Origin: Aliikangiella coralliicola
GTDB taxonomy: Bacteria; Pseudomonadota; Gammaproteobacteria; Enterobacterales; Kangiellaceae
Direction: 5' to 3'
Assembly (NCBI RefSeq): GCF_007004725.1
Contig: NZ_ML660169.1
Span: 186,001-250,000, forward strand
DNA length: 64,000 nucleotides
Shown here: piece after piece, positions 1 to 7,711 of the stretch
Layout of the letters: each line of letters starts with the position of its first letter
How positions within the stretch are numbered: position 1 is the stretch's first letter
Notes under the pieces: generated by a model
What the model was told of the DNA's origin: nothing
The model's database searches: none
Seen by the model: the letters and a program-made list of their open reading frames with translations, nothing else
Translations under genes and position numbers: made by a program

Positions 1-415
1 AATACTGATAGGCACCACCGCCAACTAAATGATATGGATGCTTCAAATCGAGTTGTCGATTAATCGAGAAAATCACATCGTCAGCATTGAATTCTCGGGT
101 CGGTTTAAAATAAGCAGTCTGATGAAATTGAACGCCTTTTCTGAGCTTAAACGTGTACTCAGTTTTATCACCTGAAATATCCCAGCTGGTTGCCAATGAG
201 GGAATGACATTAGTTGTACCAGGCTCGAACTCTAGTAGCCGATTATAAATTGTTAAAGATGTGGCATTTCTTCCAGTGCCAGATAGTATTTTCTGAGGAT
301 TGAATGACTCAGGACTACCTTCTGAACAATAGACAATATTCTCACTAGCGTAAGCAATCGGGCTTGTTAGCAAACCGGCTAAAAATATTTGAATAAATTT
401 ATTTGAAAGTTTCAT
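1..415 (-). CDS. DppA/SapA-type peptide-binding protein (partial, N-terminal 138 residues)
   Basis: This is the N-terminal part of a periplasmic solute-binding protein of ABC transporter family 5 (SBP_bac_5), which delivers di- or oligopeptides to an inner-membrane permease. I translated it by hand from the ATG at 415. It begins with a signal peptide (MKLSNKFIQIFLAGLLTSPI, then AYA-S as likely cleavage site). Mature sequence VYCSEGSPESFNPQ, YNRLLEFEPGTT, YTFKLRKGVQFH and FKPTREFNADDVIFS closely follows the start of E. coli DppA. The rest lies beyond position 1. It is 168 bp downstream of the oxygenase gene on the same strand, so it may or may not share that operon. Confidence 0.85.
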   Translation of the reverse strand, partial: MKLSNKFIQIFLAGLLTSPIAYASENIVYCSEGSPESFNPQKILSGTGRNATSLTIYNRLLEFEPGTTNVIPSLATSWDISGDKTEYTFKLRKGVQFHQTAYFKPTREFNADDVIFSINRQLDLKHPYHLVGGGAYQY

Positions 416-583
416 TTTTTACCAATAATTTCCTATTTAACGAGATTTATCAGCGCCGCCTGTCAACTCAGCTACGAGTGAGAGGCAGATATTATTAATA
501 ATAACGACTGAGAAAACTCGCGTTTAATTTAAGATGACTAATCTACGAACACAAATTTAAGAACCCAGTTTAAGATCATTAAT

Positions 584-1366
584 TTATGACCAAAGATTTA
601 AACTACCGTCTTTCTGAAGGCCCATAAATGACGTCTGAGAAATTCGACTCTGATCTTTTCTACCTAAAATCTCATGAAAATTCTGAGTATTAAATATAAT
701 AAGATCGCCAACTTTAGGGCTTGTTTTCAAGTGGTCTTCCCGCTCTAACACTTCATAAGGAAAGTAGTAGTCTCCGGGTACCTTCATCTTATCGTTTTCA
801 TCGGTGTGGATGGTGTCATATATAATCAGCTCACCATCGATTTCGTTGACACAATAGTAAATATTCCAGGTTAGCTGCCTGGTGATTTCAGTCACCGCCC
901 AATCTTGCTTGATGTGACTGGGAGCGTGATCGGCGTGAAGTTTTCCATGCCCTTTAAAACTTCGAAAGGCGCCGGCAAAATACTCTCCGAATTTCGGCTC
1001 ATAAAATAGACCTGATGCTCTATTCGCTTTTTTCTCTATTGCTTCAATAACCATTTGAACAGGGTCAATATCTAATCCCCGATACATATCCTGAACGGTC
1101 TTTCGAGCCGCTCGAATTTTCTCAAAATAAACAGACTTGGGATCGTGAGCCCACTGGTTATGACAAACCCCAATATGATTAACCGGGATATCTTTCAAGT
1201 GTTCATAACCAGCAAAGCTTTCAGCCTTCAGCCGTTCAGCAACGACTTCACAAATTTCTTTCGATAAGAAATTCTCAACAATGATCCCGGGAATCTTGAA
1301 ATCAAACAGTAAGTTGAGGTTTTCTTCGTTAAGTTCACATAATTCGTTTTTAATCCAGTTTCCCAT
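584..1366 (-). CDS. 2-oxoglutarate/Fe(II)-dependent oxygenase, BesD-like
   Basis: A 260-residue non-heme iron oxygenase. The facial triad is visible as H144-A-D146 and distal H231 (FNTQNFHE). R241, ten residues on, is the probable 2-oxoglutarate carboxylate anchor. The segment from 128 to 172 (GEYFAGAFRSF, LHADHAP, RQLTWNIYYC) resembles the BesD group of freestanding amino-acid halogenases and hydroxylases. The carboxylate ligand D146 is present, where halogenases carry Gly or Ala, so hydroxylation of a free amino acid is predicted rather than chlorination. It is the last gene of the operon, 11 bp after the MFS gene. The substrate cannot be read from sequence; lysine or another cationic amino acid is a guess from the family and from the diiron enzyme in the same operon. 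Confidence 0.75.
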   Translation of the reverse strand: MGNWIKNELCELNEENLNLLFDFKIPGIIVENFLSKEICEVVAERLKAESFAGYEHLKDIPVNHIGVCHNQWAHDPKSVYFEKIRAARKTVQDMYRGLDIDPVQMVIEAIEKKANRASGLFYEPKFGEYFAGAFRSFKGHGKLHADHAPSHIKQDWAVTEITRQLTWNIYYCVNEIDGELIIYDTIHTDENDKMKVPGDYYFPYEVLEREDHLKTSPKVGDLIIFNTQNFHEILGRKDQSRISQTSFMGLQKDGSLNLWS

Positions 1367-1377
1367 TTTTCTATCCC

Positions 1378-2655
1378 CTATTCAGCGAATACTTTTTGGC
1401 TTAAATCAGATGAAGATGATTGATAAAGCCGTTTGTATATCGCATTTGAAGCAAAAATTATTAAAAGGTATGCCGACATGAAAAGAAGCGTTGTTTTAAC
1501 AAAGTCGTTTCCGAAATAGTCGAGTAGACCACCTAAAATTGTTGCAATAACGCTGGCAAGCAAACAACCTATTGAAAAAGATATTCCAAAAATTGAACCT
1601 AGCTGCCCTTTAGGCGCAAAAGTCACAATGCCTGAATATCCCATCATCCATATAAATTCAAAGATGAATACCATGGCGGTAAAAAAGACTGCAGCAAAAA
1701 TCGGTATTTTGATCCATACACTCAAAACGTAAACAGTGAAGGCAACAATTGAAAGCGCGATCGTTAAGTGTCGAGTCATTCGAAAGTCTCTTTCAAACAA
1801 TTTCGTTTGTTTGCAAAACAGTGAGAATGCAGAAGACCCTGCGACAATCGCCAAACTTGCCAACACATAAGATGCGGAAACAGCTGATGCATCCAACTTT
1901 AATCCTTCAATCGGATAGATTGGTTGCAATACGCTATAAGTGCCTTGAAAAAAAGTGGCGGTAATCGGCGGAAGAATTGCGCAAAAAAATAGCTTTTTAT
2001 TTGAGCTTAAGGCATCGACATATTCTTTGACTCTTTCTGAAACCTTTCGTCTTGGAGTCGCTTCCTTCTCTGACTCTGATTGCGGTGCTAGATTGTAAGT
2101 AATCAAGATTAACACCGCAGCTATTACAAACGTCACCGCATCAATTAATACAACTAATGATAACTCGAGTCTACTCGCCAGAAAGATGCCCAAAACAGCC
2201 GCGATACCAATTCCCAAATGATATCCCGTTTGCATAAATGACGCATAGTGAGTGACTTTATCGGCGGGAAACAACGTTCGCGCCGCCACGGTTTTATTAA
2301 TTCTATTAACTTGCTCGATGATTCCGCGCAACAGTAATAAAACAACAATGGGAAGATAAGCGTGATCCGAAGTAAAAAACAAAATTGGCAATGTTAATAC
2401 TGCACACCCGAAATCGAGCAAATACCAACGCTTTCGAGGCTCCATTCCGTGGTCCCAATCACTTCGGTACAATATCACGATCAACATCGGTAACCACTGT
2501 AAAGAAACAAACAATGAGGTTAATAAACCAGAGCCTGTTTCCTTGTATATTGCCATGGCAAAAACGATATGTAGTAAGACTGAACCTGCAGACGATATTG
2601 TGAATGCAGCGGTGCTTAACAGTAAATTTATTCGCCCTTTATTTAACTGGATCAC
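1378..2655 (-). CDS. MFS transporter, probable exporter of the operon product
   Basis: A 425-residue major facilitator protein with about twelve hydrophobic segments. A short cytoplasmic basic stretch (YRSDWDHGMEPRKRW, about residues 62-77) sits where the loop 2-3 signature lies, and there is a central cytoplasmic loop at about 192-215 (SESEKEATPRRKVSER). It resembles MFS_3-type or enterobactin-exporter-like proteins more than sugar importers. It sits between the ATP-grasp gene (11 bp upstream) and the oxygenase (11 bp downstream). Being embedded in the operon suggests it secretes the compound made by its neighbours or protects the producer from it. The substrate is unknown. Confidence 0.75.
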   Translation of the reverse strand: MIQLNKGRINLLLSTAAFTISSAGSVLLHIVFAMAIYKETGSGLLTSLFVSLQWLPMLIVILYRSDWDHGMEPRKRWYLLDFGCAVLTLPILFFTSDHAYLPIVVLLLLRGIIEQVNRINKTVAARTLFPADKVTHYASFMQTGYHLGIGIAAVLGIFLASRLELSLVVLIDAVTFVIAAVLILITYNLAPQSESEKEATPRRKVSERVKEYVDALSSNKKLFFCAILPPITATFFQGTYSVLQPIYPIEGLKLDASAVSASYVLASLAIVAGSSAFSLFCKQTKLFERDFRMTRHLTIALSIVAFTVYVLSVWIKIPIFAAVFFTAMVFIFEFIWMMGYSGIVTFAPKGQLGSIFGISFSIGCLLASVIATILGGLLDYFGNDFVKTTLLFMSAYLLIIFASNAIYKRLYQSSSSDLSQKVFAE

Positions 2656-2666
2656 TTCTTCTTCCC

Positions 2667-3896
2667 CTATTGAATAACTGTGTTATCCGCCACGAAATTA
2701 ACCGCTGATGCCGCATTATTTTTAGCATCGAATTGATTTTTACCGGTACACATCACTTGTAGTATCCAGCTAAAATTCGAATCAATTGACTCAATTTTTT
2801 CACCGACACCATGGTGTAACCAAACTTCCTCAACTCCTTCTAGTGCTTTGATTTCATCAACAGACGGCATCTTGTCGATAGTACCTGCCGAATCGCTGAC
2901 AAAACATTTCCATGCGGCGCCTTTAACGTGCGGGTATAAACGGCCTTCTTCTTTTATGTTACCCAGACAAAGTTCAACACAATCGCCAACGATTGACCGA
3001 GAAGTCGCAAGATCCATCATGACCGAGTGTCCACTACCACCAACCCTGCTGTTAACTTCTACTAATCGTGGACCTTGTTGGGTAAGAATTAACTCGACAT
3101 GACTTGGACCAAAGTCATAGCCAATTGCATCAAGTGCATCACATGCTTTTTTCTCAACAATTTCGCGAATGTCATTGTCCAGAGGAAATGAAGCCCCCGT
3201 TTCAACGCTATCTTTTATGACATCTCTGTCCGAAACGCCGACAACCTGATGGTGACCTTCAGAAGTTGTTAGTATTTCAACGCTAACCAGGTCACCCTGT
3301 AAGAAGTCCTCAACAACAAACGCTGAGGATATCCACTCTTCGTCAATCTGACTGAACTTTGCAACAATATCATTCACATCGTCTTGACTGTTGCATACCG
3401 TTGCTCCCAGACTAGAATGCCCCTGAACCGGCTTTAAAAAACACGGATAACTTAAGGTATCTTTGATATCGACTAACTCAGTGATCGCAGAAACCTTAAT
3501 ACAACTGACCTTCTCAACGCCTTTCTCTTCAATAACTTTACGAAAACGAAACTTATCTTGTGCAATATTGATCGCTTCTATGTTCGACCCTGCTAATCCA
3601 AGCCTTTGTGCCAAGGTCGCAGTGACCTTGGTTCTGATTTCCGCAAAAGTCAACACCGCATCAACTTGGCCAACTTCGGTTTCAATTGCCTTGGTCAACT
3701 CGTCAATATCATCAGAATTTTTCACTTCGATCACTTGGTCGGCGTGTTCAAGTTTGTACAAACAAGACTCAGGAAACCAATGTTTAAAACGATCAAAGCT
3801 ATCTGTTATCAGTACCGACTTATAACCTCTTTCGCTACAATATTTAAACGTGTCAAGACCGCTGAAATTGGTTTCAATAAATACGATTGTTTTCAT
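2667..3896 (-). CDS. ATP-grasp carboxylate-amine ligase
   Basis: A 409-residue ATP-grasp enzyme of the L-amino-acid ligase/carbamoyl-phosphate-synthase-like type. It should join a carboxylate to an amine through an acyl-phosphate. Visible landmarks are the ATP-binding strand PCFLKPVQGHSSLGATV (about 153-169), the hinge region FVVEDFLQGDLVSVEIL and the metal-binding HVELILTQQGPRLVEVNSRVGGSGH (about 274-298; E and N ligands). I chose the ATG at 3896 over a GTG at 3908 because a GAGG ribosome-binding site lies 6 bases before it and overlaps the stop of the upstream diiron gene. In the bes pathway a ligase of this fold (BesA) makes a gamma-glutamyl dipeptide; an equivalent peptide-forming role is inferred here. 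Confidence 0.8.
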   Translation of the reverse strand: MKTIVFIETNFSGLDTFKYCSERGYKSVLITDSFDRFKHWFPESCLYKLEHADQVIEVKNSDDIDELTKAIETEVGQVDAVLTFAEIRTKVTATLAQRLGLAGSNIEAINIAQDKFRFRKVIEEKGVEKVSCIKVSAITELVDIKDTLSYPCFLKPVQGHSSLGATVCNSQDDVNDIVAKFSQIDEEWISSAFVVEDFLQGDLVSVEILTTSEGHHQVVGVSDRDVIKDSVETGASFPLDNDIREIVEKKACDALDAIGYDFGPSHVELILTQQGPRLVEVNSRVGGSGHSVMMDLATSRSIVGDCVELCLGNIKEEGRLYPHVKGAAWKCFVSDSAGTIDKMPSVDEIKALEGVEEVWLHHGVGEKIESIDSNFSWILQVMCTGKNQFDAKNNAASAVNFVADNTVIQ

Positions 3897-3904
3897 GTTT
3901 AACC

Positions 3905-4720
3905 TCACGCAGACGCTTTCATGCTAGATGCGATGTTGATTAAACGTGCATTTTGATCCCAGAATCGGTGCCAATAATCGATACCTGCGTCAAAAGATTC
4001 TTCAAACTCTCCTCGATCATCATCGGTGTTGCAAAACCGAAGGAAGTTAGCAACCGAGTGACGAATGTGCTCAGTTTCATCAGCTCGATGAATTTTAAAG
4101 AACGGGCTTTTAGAGAGTATTTCTGAGCTTGACTCATCGTGACATAAACAATCAAATAGCATTTCGATGTTTTCTTCTGCGATTATTTCAAAACTCAGCA
4201 ACAGACCAACAATACCTGCCTGGCTCTTAGTGTTGACTAGTGTTTTATCTAATACATCAAGAATTTCTTTAATTGATGAAGTTGAAGGACCATCCACTCT
4301 GTTCACACCAATCTCTTCGATGGCTTCTAAAAACAAGTTTGAGTGGATAAAGTTTTTATCCCGCCCACCTAGCTCATCGTAAGCAATTTGAATTAAATGA
4401 TGCTGCCTTTCAGGGTCATCAGTCATTGTCACCGCTTTTGTGATGAAGACAGGTACGTAACATGTGAAGTCATACCATGCACTTGCCATAGTTTGTGCAG
4501 CAATCATTGAACGATTACTACAGGTTCTCTGGTTCTCAAGCGTTGCACGGATATTGATGAAGACATTTCTTTTTTGTGCTTTTTCAGTGAAATATTTTGT
4601 CCATCGAATGACTTCTGGGTGATCATAGTCATATTCACTTTCCGGAATCAAATAGCGAATATTTTCTTTTTTCTCTTTGTTATTATTGTTCATTTCTTTA
4701 CTTGCTTCTACGTTTTCCAC
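3905..4720 (-). CDS. heme-oxygenase-like diiron oxidase (HDO), BesC-like
   Basis: A 271-residue all-helical protein of the iron-containing redox enzyme family (heme-oxygenase-like diiron oxidases: BesC, UndA, SznF, CADD). Probable metal ligands are E116 and H126 in YDELGGRDKNFIHSNLF, an acidic cluster at 178-186, and the H-x3-E-x2-H motif H211/E215/H218 in KIHRADETEHIRH. BesC-type members cleave the C-C bond of a lysine derivative to give a terminal alkene. The start is a GTG supported by AGGGG 7 bases upstream; a downstream ATG at 4693 has a poorer site. The N-terminal 20 residues are Asn/Lys/Glu rich and probably disordered. It is the first gene of the operon. No PLP enzyme (BesB-like) is present in the window. 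Confidence 0.75.
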   Translation of the reverse strand: MENVEASKEMNNNNKEKKENIRYLIPESEYDYDHPEVIRWTKYFTEKAQKRNVFINIRATLENQRTCSNRSMIAAQTMASAWYDFTCYVPVFITKAVTMTDDPERQHHLIQIAYDELGGRDKNFIHSNLFLEAIEEIGVNRVDGPSTSSIKEILDVLDKTLVNTKSQAGIVGLLLSFEIIAEENIEMLFDCLCHDESSSEILSKSPFFKIHRADETEHIRHSVANFLRFCNTDDDRGEFEESFDAGIDYWHRFWDQNARLINIASSMKASA

Positions 4721-5749
4721 AACAATTCCCCTTTCTAAAGAATCCTAGATTGAAACATGGTTTAACATTGAAATAATGTTTAACTTTGAACAATTGACAG
4801 TATTTTTGAATTGACTTAAATCGTAAAAACAACTTCCATAGTAACAACAGTCCATAATTGACTTTAATCAACAGCAACTTTTACATCGGAAACTCACGAT
4901 TAAAACAACCAGAAAAAAAGAGCTATTAGTTGCTAGCGCAACCAATAGCTTTCAAAATCAAGGATAAACATTTCTAAACAACTATTCGTTCAGAAAAGAA
5001 CTACCGAACCGCTCTTAACTAAAACAAATTGCTGCCTCCCATAATAAAACTTAATTCATTTTCAAAAACAGAATCAGAATCAAGCTGCACATTAATCTAC
5101 AGGCAAAAATGTTTTTTGATAATCACAAAAATATCTAAATATATTGTTCAGAAAAAAAATACAGAAGCAACCCAGTCAAAAAAAGGGCGTACGCAAGTCG
5201 TGAACAAGAGGCTAATTATTACAGGACTATGAAATAAAAAACCATGCATCAAAAAAAGTTCACAAGCATTCAAACAAAAAAATAATTATTATTTAGCCAA
5301 CCTTAACAGTTCAATCTTCAACCTGTCTGAACGCTTCAAAAAACAAAAAAAACAAATTCAATATTTTCACCTAAAAAAAGATACTAAGTTTAATTTTGTA
5401 TTTTTACTGAGGAACGATAAAATTGAATAGGCTTTTCAACTCATACAAATTTTTCAACACTTGGAAAGCGTTGTACCTTTCGTTGTCGATCTAAGAAGAA
5501 ATGCAGCATATTTTTATTCAAAAAAATCTCCTGGCGAGAACGAAACAGCAAGTTCTCACGCTCAAATAACTAACTTTCCGTTCATTGTTTTATAACTAAC
5601 AACTCAATCCCGTAGATACCTAAACAATACAATTCAGCTATTTTCTGTTATCAAAACTACGCTTTCGCTGTAAATTGAGCCTTACTTTCCACTCAGCATT
5701 TAAGCACCTTATTATCTGGCGCTAGCACGGAAAAACAGGTGGCTTACTA
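4721..5749. other. long AT-rich intergenic region upstream of the diiron/ATP-grasp operon
   Basis: About 1 kb with no convincing protein gene on either strand, rich in A runs on the plus strand. It separates the minus-strand operon from the plus-strand DUF2000 gene. It contains a minus-strand intrinsic terminator (4912-4950). It also holds two very short minus-strand frames: 5441-5521, TTG start with AGGAG 6 bases upstream, 26 residues; and 5019-5090, GTG start, 23 residues ending IMGGSNLF. Neither is demonstrably a gene. Confidence 0.6.
4912..4950 (-). terminator. intrinsic terminator on the minus strand, about 190 bp before the diiron gene
   Basis: The arms are AGCTATTAGTTG (4921-4932) and CAACCAATAGCT (4939-4950), a 12-bp stem with one G-T pair and a 6-base loop. 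On the minus strand the stem is followed by CTTTTTTTC (4912-4920). There is no obvious minus-strand gene upstream for it to terminate. It could therefore end a small RNA or act as an attenuator in the operon leader. Confidence 0.65.
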
Positions 5750-6202
5750 ATGGAACAGAAACTAGGTAACACGATGAAAGAAGAAATAGCACCGGAAAAT
5801 AAGTGCGTATTAGTTATCGATGAAAACTTGCCGTTAGGTGTAATAGCCAATACCGCTGCCATACTCTCTATGAGTATCGGCAAAAGCTATCCAGATCTGG
5901 TTGGCTTTGAATTGGCGGATAATGACGGTTTTATTCGAGCAGGAATTACCACAAGAGCAATTCCCATTTTGAAGGGAGATGGGCGCCTTTTAAAAAAAAT
6001 AAGACCTCAACTCAAAGAATTTGAACCAGACCTGTTCGTCGTCGACCTGATCGGAGCGACAAAAACGACTAAGAGCTACGAGGAGTACGCTGACCAACTA
6101 ATACAAACACCAGAAGAAAAACTGGAATACTTTGGTATCGGTTTGTTTGGCGCTAAAAAACTTGTAAATAAATTTACCGGTAGTCTGGGGTTGCTAAGGT
6201 AA
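5750..6202 (+). CDS. DUF2000 domain protein
   Basis: A 150-residue cytoplasmic protein. The opening CVLVIDENLPLGVIANTAAILSMSIG (about 19-44) is the typical DUF2000 start, and ITTRAIPILKGD and DLFVVDLI match the rest of that family. The biochemical function of DUF2000 is not known. The ATG at 5750 has AGGTGG about 8 bases upstream; a second ATG nine codons in is possible. It lies 30 bp before the LysE-type exporter on the same strand, so the two probably form an operon. Confidence 0.75.
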   Translation: MEQKLGNTMKEEIAPENKCVLVIDENLPLGVIANTAAILSMSIGKSYPDLVGFELADNDGFIRAGITTRAIPILKGDGRLLKKIRPQLKEFEPDLFVVDLIGATKTTKSYEEYADQLIQTPEEKLEYFGIGLFGAKKLVNKFTGSLGLLR

Positions 6203-6232
6203 CCGTCTAAACTTAGATAAAGGAACAATTTC

Positions 6233-6829
6233 ATGTCTTTACTGATAGCAATGGCAGCATTTTCCCTGGCAATGTCAATTTCTCCGGGGCCAGTTAATAT
6301 GATAATAATATCTTCAGGTGTTAACAACGGCTTTAGACGAACAATGCCTTTTGTTTCAGGCGCCACAATTGGTTTTACTTTGTTATTACTGTTTATAGGA
6401 TTCGGCTTATATCAAGTCGTAACTAATTATCCTGCATTTTTGAAATACCTTGCTGTTGCCGGTTCCGCATTTATTATTTACATTGGTTACAAGATTGCGT
6501 CATCACTTCCTGATTTAAAAGTTAGTGAACAGAATGTTCCAAAGTTTTATGAAGGCTTTCTGTTGCAATGGATGAACCCAAAGGCTTGGATTGCCTGTGT
6601 TTCAGGCGTATCGTTATTTTCAGCGCCGGATACCCACCTAACATTGATTACATTTGTCACAGTGTACTTTATTGTTTGCTACGCATCTCTTGCCGTTTGG
6701 GCAATTTTAGGAGATAGGGTGTCAATTGTTCTTAATAGCGAGTTGAGGTTGAGAATTTTTAATATTGCCATGGGAACAATGCTAATAGGCACGTCAATTT
6801 ATTTACTTTATCTGCAGTTATTCCAGTAA
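6233..6829 (+). CDS. LysE/RhtB-family amino acid exporter
   Basis: A 198-residue inner-membrane protein with about six hydrophobic helices. The N-terminal SISPGPVNMIIISSGVNNG (about 15-33) is the LysE signature, and LLQWMNPKAWIA (about 109-120) is the second conserved motif. These proteins export amino acids or analogues. AGGAA lies about 8 bases before the ATG. It follows the DUF2000 gene closely and probably acts with it, perhaps in detoxifying an amino acid analogue; that link is inference from position only. Confidence 0.85.
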   Translation: MSLLIAMAAFSLAMSISPGPVNMIIISSGVNNGFRRTMPFVSGATIGFTLLLLFIGFGLYQVVTNYPAFLKYLAVAGSAFIIYIGYKIASSLPDLKVSEQNVPKFYEGFLLQWMNPKAWIACVSGVSLFSAPDTHLTLITFVTVYFIVCYASLAVWAILGDRVSIVLNSELRLRIFNIAMGTMLIGTSIYLLYLQLFQ

Positions 6830-6871
6830 AAATAATTTGAGAAACGGTCCCCCAAAAATAAAATAACTAAA

Positions 6872-6909
6872 ACTCTCTCTTATGTAAATATTCTATATCA
6901 AGAGAGAGT
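6872..6909. terminator. hairpin between convergent genes
   Basis: ACTCTCTCTT (6872-6881) and AAGAGAGAGT (6900-6909) form a perfect 10-bp stem with an 18-base loop between the convergent LysE and VWA genes. There is no long T run on either side, so its activity as a terminator is uncertain. Confidence 0.4.
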
Positions 6910-6931
6910 CAAGGAAACCGATTACTAAACT

Positions 6932-7600
6932 TTAGTGGCGCACAATCAAACGCTCTAACCGCTCCAGATCGTTAAGCACACGCCACTCTCCACCGCCTTG
7001 TTCAACGCGGCTTTGCCAATCAACCAGTCGCTGTTTATAGTCGCGAGGGTCAACATTGTCGCTACGCAACTTAGTGACATTAAGCGCAACTACTTTTATT
7101 CCCTGAACATCAATTGGAAAATCGCGAACATGACCTTTTTTCAGGTCTTCTTCAAGATCAGAGAATATCAACACATATTTATCTCCGGCCTGGGTCTCAT
7201 TAACAAAATCCGATGCTTGGAGTACACCGCCGGTAATGTCGGTATTGCGACTACCATATTTAACGTTTTCCACAAAATTATCGATCTGTTGTTTAAATAA
7301 TCGTTTTTGATCGTTGGCGGTACTCGGGCGTAAATCAAAAGTCGCTTTCGCTACTATGTCTTTTTCACTAAAACTACCGCTATCGATTCGAGCGACAGCT
7401 ATTGAGTCACCACTTTCAAGCGTAGCCAACAAATAATTAATAATCGCCTGCGCTTTTCGAAGCTCTGCTGTATAAGTGCCCGAAGTATCAATCAGCAAAT
7501 ATACCGCACGAGTATCAGGTTTGGTGTTACCACACGCCACTAACAGCAGTGAAGCAAGAACTGCTAAACTTTTCATACAACTTCTTAAAAAATATTTCAT
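6932..7600 (-). CDS. VWA-domain lipoprotein
   Basis: A 222-residue lipoprotein: signal MKYFLRSCMKSLAVLASLLL with lipobox LVAC-G. A von Willebrand factor A domain then runs from about residue 33 to 190. The MIDAS metal site is recognisable as DTSGTY (VYLLIDTSGTY), with ITGGVLQASDF supplying the Thr and SDLEED the last acidic position. I took the ATG at 7600, which has GAGGT 7 bases upstream, rather than an upstream in-frame codon at 7636. The membrane protein gene is 111 bp upstream on the same strand and a partnership is likely. Probably a scaffold exposed in the periplasm; the role is unknown. Confidence 0.75.
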   Translation of the reverse strand: MKYFLRSCMKSLAVLASLLLVACGNTKPDTRAVYLLIDTSGTYTAELRKAQAIINYLLATLESGDSIAVARIDSGSFSEKDIVAKATFDLRPSTANDQKRLFKQQIDNFVENVKYGSRNTDITGGVLQASDFVNETQAGDKYVLIFSDLEEDLKKGHVRDFPIDVQGIKVVALNVTKLRSDNVDPRDYKQRLVDWQSRVEQGGGEWRVLNDLERLERLIVRH

Positions 7601-7627
7601 GAGTATTACCTCTATTTCTAGTTTGTG

Positions 7628-7681
7628 AGCGATCAAATAAACAGGAATTACGACTAATTTCTCTTGTTTAATCTGATCGCT
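7628..7681. repeat. long imperfect inverted repeat between the membrane protein and VWA genes
   Basis: AGCGATCAAATAAACA on the left pairs almost perfectly with TGTTTAATCTGATCGCT on the right, giving arms of about 16 bases around a 20-base centre. No T run follows on either strand. It may be an intercistronic RNA stem or a protein site. Confidence 0.45.
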
Positions 7682-7711
7682 AACTAATCTATTCGTTTAC
7701 GACACAAAACT

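Noticed and set aside
584-1366. Halogenase
   Set aside because: The carboxylate iron ligand D146 is present in the HxD motif; halogenases need Gly or Ala at that position to bind chloride.
5029-5232. 67-codon plus-strand frame in the long leader
   Set aside because: Low-complexity Lys/Ser-rich translation of A-rich DNA, with no convincing ribosome-binding site and no recognisable family.
5531-5561. GAGAAC/GTTCTC inverted repeat as a second terminator in the leader
   Set aside because: The stem is only six base pairs plus a bulged extension, and no T run follows directly on either strand.
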